Positions 44,501-49,587 of a DNA stretch of 64,000 bases are shown one piece after another. A program made the position numbers and the translations under genes. Location of the stretch: the NCBI GenBank assembly GCA_020796225.1, contig CM036758.1:71522366-71586365 (forward strand), written 5' to 3'. Each line of letters starts with the position of its first letter. The stretch's first letter is position 1. Source of the stretch: Arion vulgaris. Its lineage: Eukaryota; Mollusca; Gastropoda; Stylommatophora; Arionidae. The notes under the pieces are model-generated. The model saw only the letters and a list, made by a program, of their open reading frames with translations, made no database searches and was not told the DNA's origin.

Positions 44501-45012
44501 AACACTCACTTTGTGGCGTATATTCAAAAGAAAGCTGGGCGGAAACACTCACTTTGTGGCGTATATTCAAAAGTTGGATAGAAATACCCACTTTGTGGCG
44601 TATATTTGAAAAAAAGTTGGATGAAGATACCCACTTTGTGGCGTATATTCAACAAGACAGTTGGATAGAAATACTCACTTTGTGGCGTATATTCAACAAG
44701 AAAGTTGGATGAAGATACTCACTTTGTGGCGTACAAATTAAAATATTCCAGAACTTTACTGTGATGCATTAGATTGGGAAATTCTTTAGGCGCTGGGAAG
44801 TCGCTGAATGACATCATTTCCTTGCTCGTGTTGATGACCGTAAAGTTCATGACACTGCCACGTTTATCTGTTAGGTCATCTGTAAATCGCCAAAGTCCAC
44901 CTAGGTCAGATGATGACTCGAAGCACGTCGGTACCAGGTTCTCATCCAAGCAGCATTTGATAGCGCCTAGACCAGTGCATCCTGCCCCAACTATGGCAAC
45001 ACGTTTTGACAT
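23256..45012 (-). CDS. FMO: Flavin-containing monooxygenase (FMO), complete 8-exon gene, 628 aa
   Basis: The exons 44723-45012, 38898-39361, 37037-37176, 35119-35306, 31965-32110, 29810-30030, 27462-27627 and 23256-23527 join to 1887 nt with every phase matching. FMOs are FAD- and NADPH-dependent enzymes that oxygenate N, S or Se atoms of small nucleophiles, usually at the ER membrane. Visible hallmarks: FAD motif GAGCTG (residues 9-14), GGLWRF (38-43), FMO signature FKGQILHSRD (256-265), NADPH motif GIGNSG (281-286), ATGY (417-420), the RHTIQVDF block and GPCTAYQYRL (555-564). A C-terminal hydrophobic segment (about 608-625, FLCFALCFLAAVLC) fits the usual tail anchor. The protein is about 90 residues longer than usual because of a polar insertion at about 118-205 in exon 2. 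No stop, frameshift or missing key residue was seen, so it looks functional. Introns total about 19.9 kb and are largely repeats. Confidence 0.93.
23690..23957 (-). mobile_element. Retroposon family F, copy in FMO intron 7
   Basis: Contains CTCTTTGTGATATGG, GGTTTGGTAGGCCCCTAAAC and CTCTTACGACATGCGTGGCA. A close relative lies at 24705-25215. Confidence 0.78.
24054..24290 (+). mobile_element. SINE family C, copy 2
   Basis: Head GGTCTCTGTGGCTAAGTGG, B box GGGTTCGAGTC, tail GCAATAAAGTCAATCC. ATGTTGCTGG occurs on both sides (target duplication). In FMO intron 7. Confidence 0.9.
24705..25215 (-). mobile_element. Retroposon family F, copy split by a LINE fragment
   Basis: Matches the 23690 copy on both sides of 24868-25110, where LINE RNase H sequence is inserted. 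Confidence 0.75.
24868..25110 (+). pseudogene. LINE RNase H fragment
   Basis: DDVVYTNGSVQRGEKSGWGF, then a stop, NVHGRIAAERSGAYRTTTSS and MRMEVETVTAAYVSMHTLRY: RNase H catalytic start (DGS to NGS). Inserted in retroposon F, FMO intron 7. Confidence 0.85.
25235..25435 (-). pseudogene. LINE 3' fragment
   Basis: Matches 60350-60545 (GCAAGTAATTTCTCCTCCAT, CTCAGCAAAGTTTGTTTCA). Confidence 0.8.
25792..27025. mobile_element. hAT-type MITE copy 2 with an 18-unit internal satellite
   Basis: Intact TIRs and exact TSD ATATTAGT (25784-25791 and 27026-27033). About 1.1 kb of its 1234 bp is the 63-bp tandem array; without it the element would be about 160 bp, the size of its siblings. It is inserted in a minus-strand LINE fragment in FMO intron 7. 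Confidence 0.96.
25835..26968. repeat. 63-bp tandem array (18 units) inside a MITE
   Basis: Near-identical units containing AATGTATAACGTGTATTTAT and TAACCCAAAACCATGA. Copies differ at a handful of sites, for example TTATTACTCT replacing TTATTATTCT near 26428, 26743 and 26932 (spacings of 5 and 3 units). Because 63 is a multiple of three, the minus strand reads as a 429-residue repetitive ORF; this is not a gene. Confidence 0.97.
27462..27627 (-). CDS. FMO: FMO exon 7
   Basis: 166 nt, residues 484-538 plus one base. It starts NEVILPSQHVML after acceptor TTCTCTAG and includes RYIQTQRHTIQVDFLPYLDE. Donor is GTATAA. Confidence 0.9.
27718..27841 (+). mobile_element. SINE family A, copy 4 (5'-truncated)
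   Basis: Begins at GAAAAAGCCACAG in the body; the tRNA head is missing. Ends GCTTCTGGATCGG plus A-tail. In FMO intron 6, antisense to the gene. Confidence 0.88.
27933..28530. repeat. 24-bp GAT-rich array ending in an inverted block
   Basis: About 22 units of ATGATGTTGATGATGAGTAT plus GATG (27933-28466), then 28467-28530 switches to the complementary CATCATACTCAT sequence. In FMO intron 6. Long ORFs on both strands are artefacts. Confidence 0.95.
28531..29049. other. No gene seen (FMO intron 6)
   Basis: AT-rich. 28946-29045 has weak TTAA MITE-like features (CCATTTCGCACATCAGAGC) but no clear right end. Confidence 0.55.
29050..29370 (-). pseudogene. LINE C-terminal fragment
   Basis: A clean 102-codon stretch: NVKENWLINNILYRKITYFG, HIKRHDGLERTILEGRVPGR, RGRPRRKWLQDIKETMNMTI. 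FMO intron 6, sense. Confidence 0.88.
29584..29640. mobile_element. Left end of a TTAA/CCC MITE
   Basis: TTAA at 29580-29583 followed by CCCTTTCAGTACGACAAGCC. I found no matching right end; a truncated relative of the TTAA-flanked family. Confidence 0.4.
29810..30030 (-). CDS. FMO: FMO exon 6 (ATGY motif)
   Basis: 221 nt, residues 410-483: DINTVVMATGYKFGFPFLDQ, then TLAVIGCVQAGGAVVPVSEMQSR. Acceptor TTTACCTACAG, donor GTACAA. It ends on a codon boundary. Confidence 0.93.
30110..30350 (-). pseudogene. LINE 3' fragment
   Basis: Minus-strand block resembling 52500-52795 (GCTTCTTCCAGCTCTTCC-type Arg/Lys-rich coding complement). FMO intron 5. Confidence 0.6.
30437..30908. repeat. 31-bp tandem array, about 15 units, FMO intron 5
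   Basis: Unit AACAATGCAGACAAATAAAC plus AGACATAAGAA. Three overlapping minus-strand ORFs arise because 31 is not a multiple of three; none is a gene. Confidence 0.96.
30940..31470 (-). pseudogene. LINE C-terminal fragment split by MITE copy 3
   Basis: 30940-31160 and 31323-31470 together match 11378-11765 (family 'DGLTSWFD'). Confidence 0.8.
31161..31322. mobile_element. hAT-type MITE copy 3
   Basis: 162 bp, same TIR family, TSD CTTATTCA / CTTATTTA (one mismatch). Opposite orientation to copy 1. It splits a LINE fragment at 30940-31470 in FMO intron 5. Confidence 0.92.
31619..31751. mobile_element. Short TTAA-flanked MITE (133 bp), FMO intron 5
   Basis: Flanked by TTAA (31615-31618, 31752-31755), ends CCCCTTCGCAC and AATAAAAGGG, with the internal palindrome CCGATCCCCCGG. 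It is related to 43917-44049 and to the ends of the longer element at 45575-46756. A hAT-type MITE inserted directly at its right TTAA. Confidence 0.85.
31759..31921. mobile_element. hAT-type MITE copy 4, next to FMO exon 5
   Basis: 163 bp, exact TSD GTTAAGAA (31751-31758 and 31922-31929). The right TIR has one change (GCCGCCCCTG). It inserted at the right end of the 133-bp TTAA MITE, and ends 43 bp from the end of FMO exon 5. Confidence 0.94.
31965..32110 (-). CDS. FMO: FMO exon 5
   Basis: 146 nt, residues 361-409 plus one base. It encodes RPEHGPFSAHPTVNDELPNR and the strand IKPNIDCFTENGVRFVDGT. Acceptor ATCTTCACAG, donor GTAAAT. A complete hAT-type MITE ends only about 43 bp downstream of the donor junction. 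Confidence 0.92.
32172..32276. repeat. 51-bp tandem repeat, about two units, FMO intron 4
   Basis: ATATATGTCAATCCTTGTTT and TCTATAGAGTTTA recur; lies about 60 bp upstream of exon 5's acceptor. Confidence 0.85.
32290..33190. other. No exon seen (FMO intron 4)
   Basis: AT-rich. A 77-codon minus-strand ORF at 32758-32991 has no recognisable domain and is not needed by the FMO reading frame. Confidence 0.55.
33208..33428 (+). mobile_element. SINE family A, copy 5, with 13-bp target duplication
   Basis: Full-length, flanked by ACAGACGGTCAAT at 33195-33207 and 33429-33441, proof of retroposition. In FMO intron 4. Confidence 0.96.
33450..34150 (-). pseudogene. LINE ORF2 C-terminal fragment
   Basis: 158 open codons: FCYLGSTVTASLSLDEEISA, YRACVISSLLYGSETWTAYS, LRKIMNIRWYDKITNSEVLQ, RLRWLGHVRRM. 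The frame breaks near 33635. FMO intron 4. Confidence 0.88.
34570..34800 (-). pseudogene. LINE 3' fragment
   Basis: Minus strand has RGRRPRRWVHHVIDNLRMTA-like coding and AAVRQLA-type sequence, related to 35435-36060. The plus-strand Ser-rich ORF is a shadow. Confidence 0.65.
34825..35026 (-). mobile_element. SINE family A, copy 6
   Basis: Full-length but more diverged; same head, A/B boxes and tail. In FMO intron 4, about 90 bp from exon 4. Confidence 0.9.
35119..35306 (-). CDS. FMO: FMO exon 4
   Basis: 188 nt, residues 299-360 plus two bases of Arg361. It starts VYLSTRRGSWI, the strand following the NADPH motif, and ends FVDHTLYGLR at donor GTAAGC. Acceptor is TATCGACAG. Confidence 0.92.
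35370..35428 (-). mobile_element. tRNA-like SINE head fragment
   Basis: Minus strand GATAGCGTAGTGGGTAGCGC followed by TGACCAGGTTCAT; looks like an isolated tRNA-related head in FMO intron 3. Confidence 0.4.
35435..36060 (-). pseudogene. LINE 3' fragment split by retroposon F
   Basis: Left (35435-35517) and right (35860-36060) parts join across the 12-bp TSD; similar to 48830-49085 in style. Confidence 0.75.
35518..35859 (+). mobile_element. Retroposon family F, full-length with 12-bp target duplication
   Basis: 342 bp starting GCCGGAGTGGTTACC and ending in a GA-rich tail, flanked by AGATGTCCCGCC (35506-35517 and 35860-35871). It contains GTTACCTGCCATG and CGTAAGAGGCG, shared with five other loci. 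Inserted in a LINE fragment in FMO intron 3. Confidence 0.85.
36246..36826. repeat. CAGA/TAGAC simple-sequence array, FMO intron 3
   Basis: About 580 bp of mixed (CAGA)n, (TAGACAGACAGAC)n and (CTAGA)n blocks with no fixed higher-order unit. Likely very length-variable. Confidence 0.95.
37037..37176 (-). CDS. FMO: FMO exon 3 (FMO signature and NADPH-binding motif)
   Basis: 140 nt, residues 252-298. It contains FKGQILHSRD, the family-defining motif, and VVVGIGNSGCDVAVEL, the second Rossmann GxGxxG. It is flanked by acceptor TTTCAAG and donor GTATGT. Confidence 0.93.
37190..37930. other. No exon seen (FMO intron 2)
   Basis: AT-rich single-copy intron sequence; a 113-codon minus-strand ORF (37488-37829) has no recognisable features. 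Confidence 0.55.
37943..38141 (-). mobile_element. SINE family A, copy 7, with 12-bp target duplication
   Basis: Flanked by CAAAGTGTTGAT at 37931-37942 and 38142-38153. In FMO intron 2, sense orientation. Confidence 0.95.
38158..38495. repeat. Dispersed repeat G, copy 1 (about 335 bp)
   Basis: Matches 56216-56570 along its whole length, starting CCACAGCCAACTCTAG and ending TTTCCCATAATTCTTAC. Type unknown. In FMO intron 2. Confidence 0.8.
38580..38800 (-). pseudogene. LINE C-terminal fragment (family 'DGLTSWFD')
   Basis: Minus-strand ILDILTSWLG-like reading; matches 11390-11610. FMO intron 2, about 100 bp before exon 2's donor side. Confidence 0.75.
38898..39361 (-). CDS. FMO: FMO exon 2 (with long polar insertion)
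   Basis: 464 nt from acceptor TGTCACCAG to donor GTTGGT. Residues 98-251: FRLRQFIQYNTEVLAI joins the exon 1 fold, then roughly 90 Ser/Asn/Thr/Asp/Lys/Gln-rich residues, then GRWEIKVKD and the conserved CTGHHADINMPYFQG strand. The exon lies only about 125 bp downstream (in gene orientation) of the hAT transposon in intron 1. Confidence 0.9.
39637..42218 (+). pseudogene. hAT transposase (TTF-type zinc finger/ZMYM1-like), broken
   Basis: Recognisable order: acidic N-terminus; TTF-type zinc-finger region at 39923-40090 (RDWLRYSETKGQLFCFVCK, then GFDDWKNANNLLKRHEES, SHRKA); catalytic-core segments SVSLDSTPDISHVGQLTLIV and GQSYDNASNMSGKYNGLQAR; PCFAHSLNLV; and C-terminal hAT dimerisation block NCSGERSFSTLKRIKSELRN near 42030-42090. 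Breaks: an in-frame stop at 40568-40570, frameshifts at about 40830-40975, a 218-bp MITE at 41217-41434, and further shifts at about 41570-41710. It cannot make an active transposase as read. Confidence 0.92.
41217..41434. mobile_element. TTAA-flanked piggyBac-like MITE nested in the hAT transposase
   Basis: 218 bp with ends CCCTTTCGCTGCTA and TAGCAGCTAAAGGG, flanked by TTAA on both sides (41213-41216, 41435-41438). TTAA target and 5'-CCC ends are piggyBac hallmarks. It is an inverted near-copy of 4209-4427. Its insertion cuts the transposase frame after residues SPDQDLN. Confidence 0.93.
42290..43570. repeat. 50-bp tandem array (about 25 units) in FMO intron 1
   Basis: Unit includes TTAAACCGTCGTATGACTGA and AACAGTAAATATTGTCCTAG. 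Variants (GGTAC/GGTAA, ACAG/ATAG, CCTAG/CCCAG, CGTC/CGTT) occur in repeated order about seven units apart, suggesting block duplication. It begins right at the hAT target duplication; a remnant lies at 43834-43900 beyond a SINE. Confidence 0.97.
43575..43818 (-). mobile_element. SINE family B2, copy 2, inside the 50-bp array
   Basis: Full-length copy that separates the main 50-bp array from a remnant unit at 43834-43900, so it inserted after the array formed. Confidence 0.88.
43917..44049. mobile_element. Short TTAA-flanked MITE (133 bp), FMO intron 1
   Basis: TTAA at 43913-43916 and 44050-44053. It starts CCCCTTCGTCATTCAAGCC and shares the GCCGATATACCGGC palindrome and AAGATGACGCAAAG core with the 31619 copy. 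Same length as that copy, suggesting one source. Confidence 0.83.
44292..44735. repeat. 43-bp tandem array repeating the FMO exon 1 donor site
   Basis: About ten intronic units plus the real boundary. On the minus strand each unit includes TACGCCACAAAGTGAGT, i.e. the last roughly 11 bases of exon 1 and its donor. Units at about 44335, 44510, 44553 and 44677 keep GTGAGT exactly; two have GTGGGT; three read GAGAGT and one GTGAAT. Confidence 0.92.
44723..45012 (-). CDS. FMO: FMO exon 1 (FAD-binding motif)
   Basis: Residues 1-96 and two bases of Lys97. It starts MSKRVAIVGAG, with the FAD dinucleotide-binding loop at residues 9-14, and ends EYFNLYATK at a GTGAGT donor (GT at 44721-44722). The last roughly 11 exon bases and the donor are copied about ten times in the adjacent intron (see the 43-bp array). 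Confidence 0.93.
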
Positions 45013-45074
45013 TTGTGCGAAATATTGGACTAGTTAGTAATAGTTGTTCCTGTCTGTGAAAGTGAAAGAATAAA

Positions 45075-45084
45075 TATTTATATA
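45075..45084 (-). promoter_or_regulatory. Candidate TATA box of the FMO gene
   Basis: TATATAAATA on the minus strand, about 62 nt before the FMO start codon, which would place initiation roughly 30 nt before the ATG. The same stretch also contains a possible acceptor (CTTTCACTTTCACAG), so the alternative is an upstream noncoding exon. Confidence 0.3.
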
Positions 45085-45189
45085 TCACATTTATGTCATG
45101 AGGATGAATATCGTTTATTATCTTCTTTTTAGTTGTTTATCTTGCTGAAGAATGAAATCAATTAATAGACAATGAATAAGTACTATCTG

Positions 45190-45506
45190 TCAACTCTCTC
45201 CCGTGGGTGCTTTTCACTGATGGTCGGCGTGTTGACTTTGAAGGAGTATTCAGAGCAGGCCTCAGCTGCCTGAATAATGGTACACTCAGCTGCCTGAATA
45301 ATGGTGCACTAAGATGCTTGAATAATGGTGCATGGAATAATGGAATAGTATCTCGGTTCTATTTTGTTGATGTTCGGAACTGGAGGTAATGATTAACAGG
45401 GACAAAGGGAGACATTTGTATTGCGGTGTTAAAGGTGAAATTCTTGGATCGCCGCAAGACAATCTACTGCGAAAGCATTTGTCAAGAATGTTTTCATTAA
45501 TCAAGG
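45190..45506 (+). pseudogene. 18S rRNA-derived fragment
   Basis: From 45340 on it follows the eukaryotic small-subunit rRNA core: ATGGAATAATGGAATAG, GGTTCTATTTTGTTG, GGAACTGGAGGTAATGATTA, GGTGAAATTCTTGGATCGCC, GCAAGACAATCTACTGCGAA, AGCATTTGTCAAGAATG, TTTTCATTAATCAAG. The left half corresponds to the preceding 18S part but is more diverged. It carries an internal duplication (CAGCTGCCTGAATAATGGT about three times). At about 310 bp with substitutions it is a pseudogene, 180 bp upstream of the FMO start codon. Confidence 0.93.
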
Positions 45507-45574
45507 ATATATATATACAGCAGGGATCACAGGAGAGCTACTCTGGTATAAGTAGAAATATAGGTGCATGTTAA

Positions 45575-46756
45575 CCCAACGGGACTGCAGAGCCGATATA
45601 TCGTTCAGAGTAATGTTCATGATGTCGCAAAACCGATATATCGGCTTTTGGATGTCTGTTCATGGAAACAAATGTATCTTCACAACCCCTTTACTGAAGT
45701 TTAAAAAATCTTCAGAAATGGAAAGTACATATATGTAGGTACATTACTATCTCCATTTAACAAAAATTTGAAAGAGGGAAAGCAGTGTATTATTGTGTTC
45801 AAGTCGAGACTTCTTTTTTAAACGTTAATGATTCCGACGATGTTTACAGTGTAATCTTGAGTACTGTTAGATCAAATTGTAACTTGTGATAGTAATGAAG
45901 AAGATTTAATTGATGGTAATAATGACATTTGATTGTTTATGAAATGCAGTATCGATAGTTGTAAGTCTAATGTAATAATTGCATCTAAAGAATGGGCGTT
46001 CCACATTTCATTTATTGCTGCGTCCGCACTAAAAATTGAATATTATAAAAACTACTGCACCTAGTCAGATAAAACTTATAGAATATGCTCACACATGAAT
46101 TATCTTCATTTAAATACTACTTCTGGAAACATATATGAATATTAAGATGTAATACAAAAACGAGAGTGAAAATATTTTTATGATTTTTGTTGTTTTCAAA
46201 ATAGTCATGCTACAATAATCTAATTTTCTCAAATGTATATCACCTGATGTAAGATATTATTATATTAATAATGTAACCAACTACTCCAAGACACAAGACA
46301 AGAGGCAATGAATGACATACTCAAAAGAGAAGATGGAAATGGCTCGGACATGTTATGAGAATGAGACAAGAAATGCCTGCATGGATAGCCCTCACTTGGA
46401 CACCAGAGGGAAAGAGAAAGAAAGGCAGACCACGGACAACATGGAGGCGCATGATGGAAGAGGAACTGGACACCGCATCTCTGACGTGGGGTTCTGCGCT
46501 GAAGGTTGCACGGGACAGGAGAGCATGGAAAGTCCTTTCTGAAGCCCCATGTGTCACTAGGCATGACGGGATTAAGTAAGTAAGTAATATTAATAATGTA
46601 TTCCACATCCAATTAGCAGCAATTTAATATATAACATGTCATACTTTAGAGAAACAGTACTAGAGTTATAAAGGTTTAAATTAATTGACATTGAATGTTA
46701 AATTTAAATCGCAAAATAAATGCGTCCAGAGGTCAAAATAATACAGAGCGAAAGGG
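45575..46756. mobile_element. Longer TTAA-flanked element sharing ends with the 133-bp MITEs
   Basis: The left end (TTAA CCCAACGGGACTGCAGAGCC, then GCCGATATATCG and ATGTCGCAAA) and the right end (AAATGCGTCC ... GCGAAAGGG TTAA) match the two halves of the 133-bp MITEs. Between them lie about 1.1 kb, including an inserted LINE fragment (46285-46592). It could be a longer parent from which the MITEs arose by internal deletion. An Asp/Ser-rich stretch near 45820-45920 is the only coding hint; no transposase is recognisable. Confidence 0.55.
46285..46595 (+). pseudogene. LINE 3' end with (TAAG)n tail
   Basis: RMRQEMPAWIALTWTPEGKR, KKGRPRTTWRRMMEEELDTA, AWKVLSEAPC, then AAGTAAGTAAGTAA. Inserted in the longer TTAA-flanked element. 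Confidence 0.87.
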
Positions 46757-46760
46757 TTAA

Positions 46761-46985
46761 GTTAATTGCTTATCCTTTACAGGACTTTGCGAATCAACCC
46801 CAGCGTTTTAACGCTTTTTGTGATTTTTCTAGGCATTATTACGTTCAGTAGTTTGCCATTGCTTTCTGAACGGGTGGTGTCATCGTCCTTTGTGAAAATG
46901 CACGCGAAACAATTTGTAACCAAACTGTCCGCAGCGTGATTTGAACTCAGAACGTCGGGGTTAATAGACCGAGCCACAGACGCTA
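46761..46985 (-). mobile_element. SINE family B, copy 2
   Basis: Same body and head as copy 1; directly abuts the right end of the TTAA-flanked element at 45575-46756. Confidence 0.82.
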
Positions 46986-47127
46986 CTCCTAGGCCATAGA
47001 CGCCACTATGTGCCTACATTTCTGAAATAAGATATAATAGCAATATAGAGAATGAGAATCTCAGTGAATGAGCCTATACGTCTCTCCTGCTCGGTAAAGA
47101 GCAAAAGAGGATGGACAAAACAAAACT

Positions 47128-47272
47128 GACGCTCGTGTTGTTACCAAGGCTGAACTCGGGGTAAAGAATAAAATCACTATTACCTACCACATGCCGTATA
47201 CGGTGAAAACAAAGGTTTGACCTGGGATTAGCTACCCCACCCTGTAAAAACACTCAGCCATAAAAATCATAA
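47128..47272 (+). mobile_element. Retroposon family F, fragment
   Basis: GGGGTAAAGAATAAAATCAC, CATGCCGTA and CTGTAAAAACACTCAG match the 35518 copy. Confidence 0.65.
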
Positions 47273-47319
47273 CCAAGCGTATGAGAGCTTACAAGGTCTT
47301 GATTGAGGACCTATGCCTC

Positions 47320-47470
47320 CTTAGAGGCGAAGGGTATGGAAGGAACAAGTATTAGAGGCTTCCGAAAATTTTTTTTTTTACCAAACACAGAATTTGAACC
47401 GCAAACCCTTATTTCTCACGGCACCCATTACCTAGCACTACAAACTAGCGATTTTAAGAACACTACCAAC
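47320..47470 (-). mobile_element. SINE-like fragment with B box
   Basis: T-run at 47371-47379 and minus-strand GGTTTGCGGTTCAAATTC; resembles a tRNA-derived element but has no second copy here. Confidence 0.4.
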
Positions 47471-47589
47471 TAATTCTTGGCTGTGGTGCCTCCCCTGGGT
47501 TTCTTAAAACTTTTTATTCTCTTGCTGAAGATACTAGTAGTAGGACAGGCACATCAAAATTGTCGAACAAAGTGTACACATATTATACA

Positions 47590-47815
47590 ACCCGGGTACG
47601 CATTTGTAACAGTTTCAGTTTGGAATATCGTCATTGTACTTCGGGCATGTCTACAGGTGCTCCGATCTCCTTCGCAATATCTCCAACAGCGTCTAGCAAC
47701 TAACCGTTCCAGTTTGATGTTGGTTGACGAGTCTACTCATATACCTATTGTGCTGTTATTTTCTAGACACTCCAATCTTCATTCTCTGCACTTGCAATGT
47801 AGCAGTTGACGTGGA
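47590..47815. repeat. Dispersed repeat shared with 20930-21200
   Basis: CATGTC-ACAGGTGCTCCGATC, CAGCGTC-AGC and TTGATGTTG-TTGA match in the same order. Probably LINE-derived, not resolved. Confidence 0.5.
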
Positions 47816-47945
47816 TTAGTTTAAATGAAAATCTCATTTGTGGTCACGCTTAATGACTGCACATATTTGTACAGAGTGGTAACTGTAAGATTTCACAAGC
47901 AGAAAACCCCCACTCAAATCTGGAGTTATCCTGTAGTGGTGTATC

Positions 47946-48113
47946 CAGTGGCGGCTCGTGATCGTTTTTGTTGGTGGGACCAGACACACATTTTCGGGAA
48001 AATCATGGCTTTTGGGTTAGGTTCTAACTTAATTTATTAAATAATAAATACACATTACACATTTATTTTGGTGGGGCCCGGCCCCACTGGCCCTTAATGA
48101 CGAGCCGCCACTG
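47946..48113. mobile_element. hAT-type MITE copy 5
   Basis: 168 bp, exact TSD GGTGTATC (47938-47945 and 48114-48121), intact TIRs. Upstream of the FMO gene. Confidence 0.95.
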
Positions 48114-48174
48114 GGTGTATCTGACTGCTCACATAGAGGCCGCCAGAAAACCTAATTTGTTTGCTTTTCTCTAA

Positions 48175-48330
48175 TCATGTTTTGCTTCACAGAGTCACGA
48201 CATGTAGATATTTCCAAAACGAGCTTTTGTGTGCGCTTCGGAAATAGTGTTTTTCACCGCCTCTATTATTTCTGATGTCCACATTATGAGTGGACGGTCT
48301 TTTACTTTCCATCCACTGTATCGGAGTATT
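48175..48330 (-). pseudogene. LINE 3' fragment
   Basis: Same family as 2992 and 16815 (CGCTTCGGAAATAGTG, TCGGAGTATTAC). Confidence 0.75.
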
Positions 48331-48504
48331 ACAAAACTGCATGGTTTACATCAGATCATGTATAGAGCATCTCACATTCGGAAACAGTACTGTCTCATTA
48401 GACAATAATTTCCCATTTCCCTATTGAGTCGGCACACTAGAATGATGTTTCTGCAGTTGTTAGATATAATAAACAAGGGAACACAATTATGTCTCCCAAT
48501 TTCA

Positions 48505-49085
48505 TGCTGAACAGTTTTGAATATCTTGGTTCACTACTAACAAGAGATTGAAATGGGATGAAGGAAATTAAAAGAACAAGCACTGTTTAAAAAAAACAAT
48601 TAAACAACTAAAACAGTATAGAACGGAACTGACAGGAAAACAAAGTTCAGAATACAAAGAGCATGCATATTCCCAGTGACAACGTATGGGTGTGAAACTT
48701 ATAGCAAGGCAGTGGAAAACAAATAAGTGCTTTTGAATATAAGTGTTATAGAAGATTCCTCCGTATATCACAGACAGAGAAGTAAACAAATAGATATATC
48801 CAGAAAGAACTCAAAATCAAAGAAAACTGCCTGATGCTACAAATAAGAAAGAGAAAATTGAGATATTTTGGACATATAAAAAGACAGGAAGGGCTGGAGA
48901 AGAACATCATGGAAGGAGGCATACCGACAAAGAGAAGAAGAGGAAGACCACGGAGAAGATGGATTCAGGATGTAACTGATGGTTTGAACATGATGGCTGC
49001 AGAGGCAAGACATCTGACCTATGAGAGAGAGAAATTCAGAAGGACTGTTGGGGTGGCAAAGTTCTGCTCAGGACAAGCTATTTAA
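48505..49085 (+). pseudogene. LINE C-terminal fragment (family 'FGHIKR')
   Basis: Best copy of this family: QIRKRKLRYFGHIKRQEGLE, TKRRRGRPRRRWIQDVTDGL, HLTYEREKFRRTVGVAKFCS, then stop. Confidence 0.9.
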
Positions 49086-49194
49086 TGATGCTGAATTTCA
49101 TGCTTTCTGTTTAACGTTTGATGTTTTATTGTGTTTTACTAGTTAAAACTGTCTCACATATTTCTGTGATGTATTTCTTCCACTAGTCACGACA

Positions 49195-49505
49195 GAGATG
49201 AAGTCTCTACGCAGAAATGCTGGGAGTATCAAGCAGAGATCAGTTTAGAAATGAAAACATCAGGAAACAAAAGTGTGTACAACATCAGTACTAAACTTCA
49301 TCAAGAAACAACAAATGAAATGCTTCGGCCACATAAGCAGATTAATAACAGACAGTACTCATTAAAGAACAATGTTACTCGGATAGAGTGGATATCAAGG
49401 AAAAGACTGGCTACGCAAAAGGTAGACCTCAGAAATAACAGAGGCAGTGAAAAACACTATGAAGCGCACACAAAAGTCCGTTCTGGAAATCTCTTATTTT
49501 CCTGA
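49195..49505 (+). pseudogene. LINE C-terminal fragment
   Basis: TKLHQETTNEMLRPHKQINN reading, matching the minus-strand fragments at 11085 and 16815. It abuts the 16-bp array. Confidence 0.8.
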
Positions 49506-49587
49506 CGCTGTTAGGCAAAACAAGATTAGAGAAAATAAAAGAAGAAATACAGAAACAAGATACATGGACATTTCGATCAATAATAGA

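Noticed and set aside
44427..44712. Plus-strand ORFs with repeated TLWRIF
   Set aside because: Shadow of the 43-bp array at the FMO exon 1 donor.
45190..45506. Functional rRNA gene
   Set aside because: Only about 310 bp, internal duplication and many changes in the left half.
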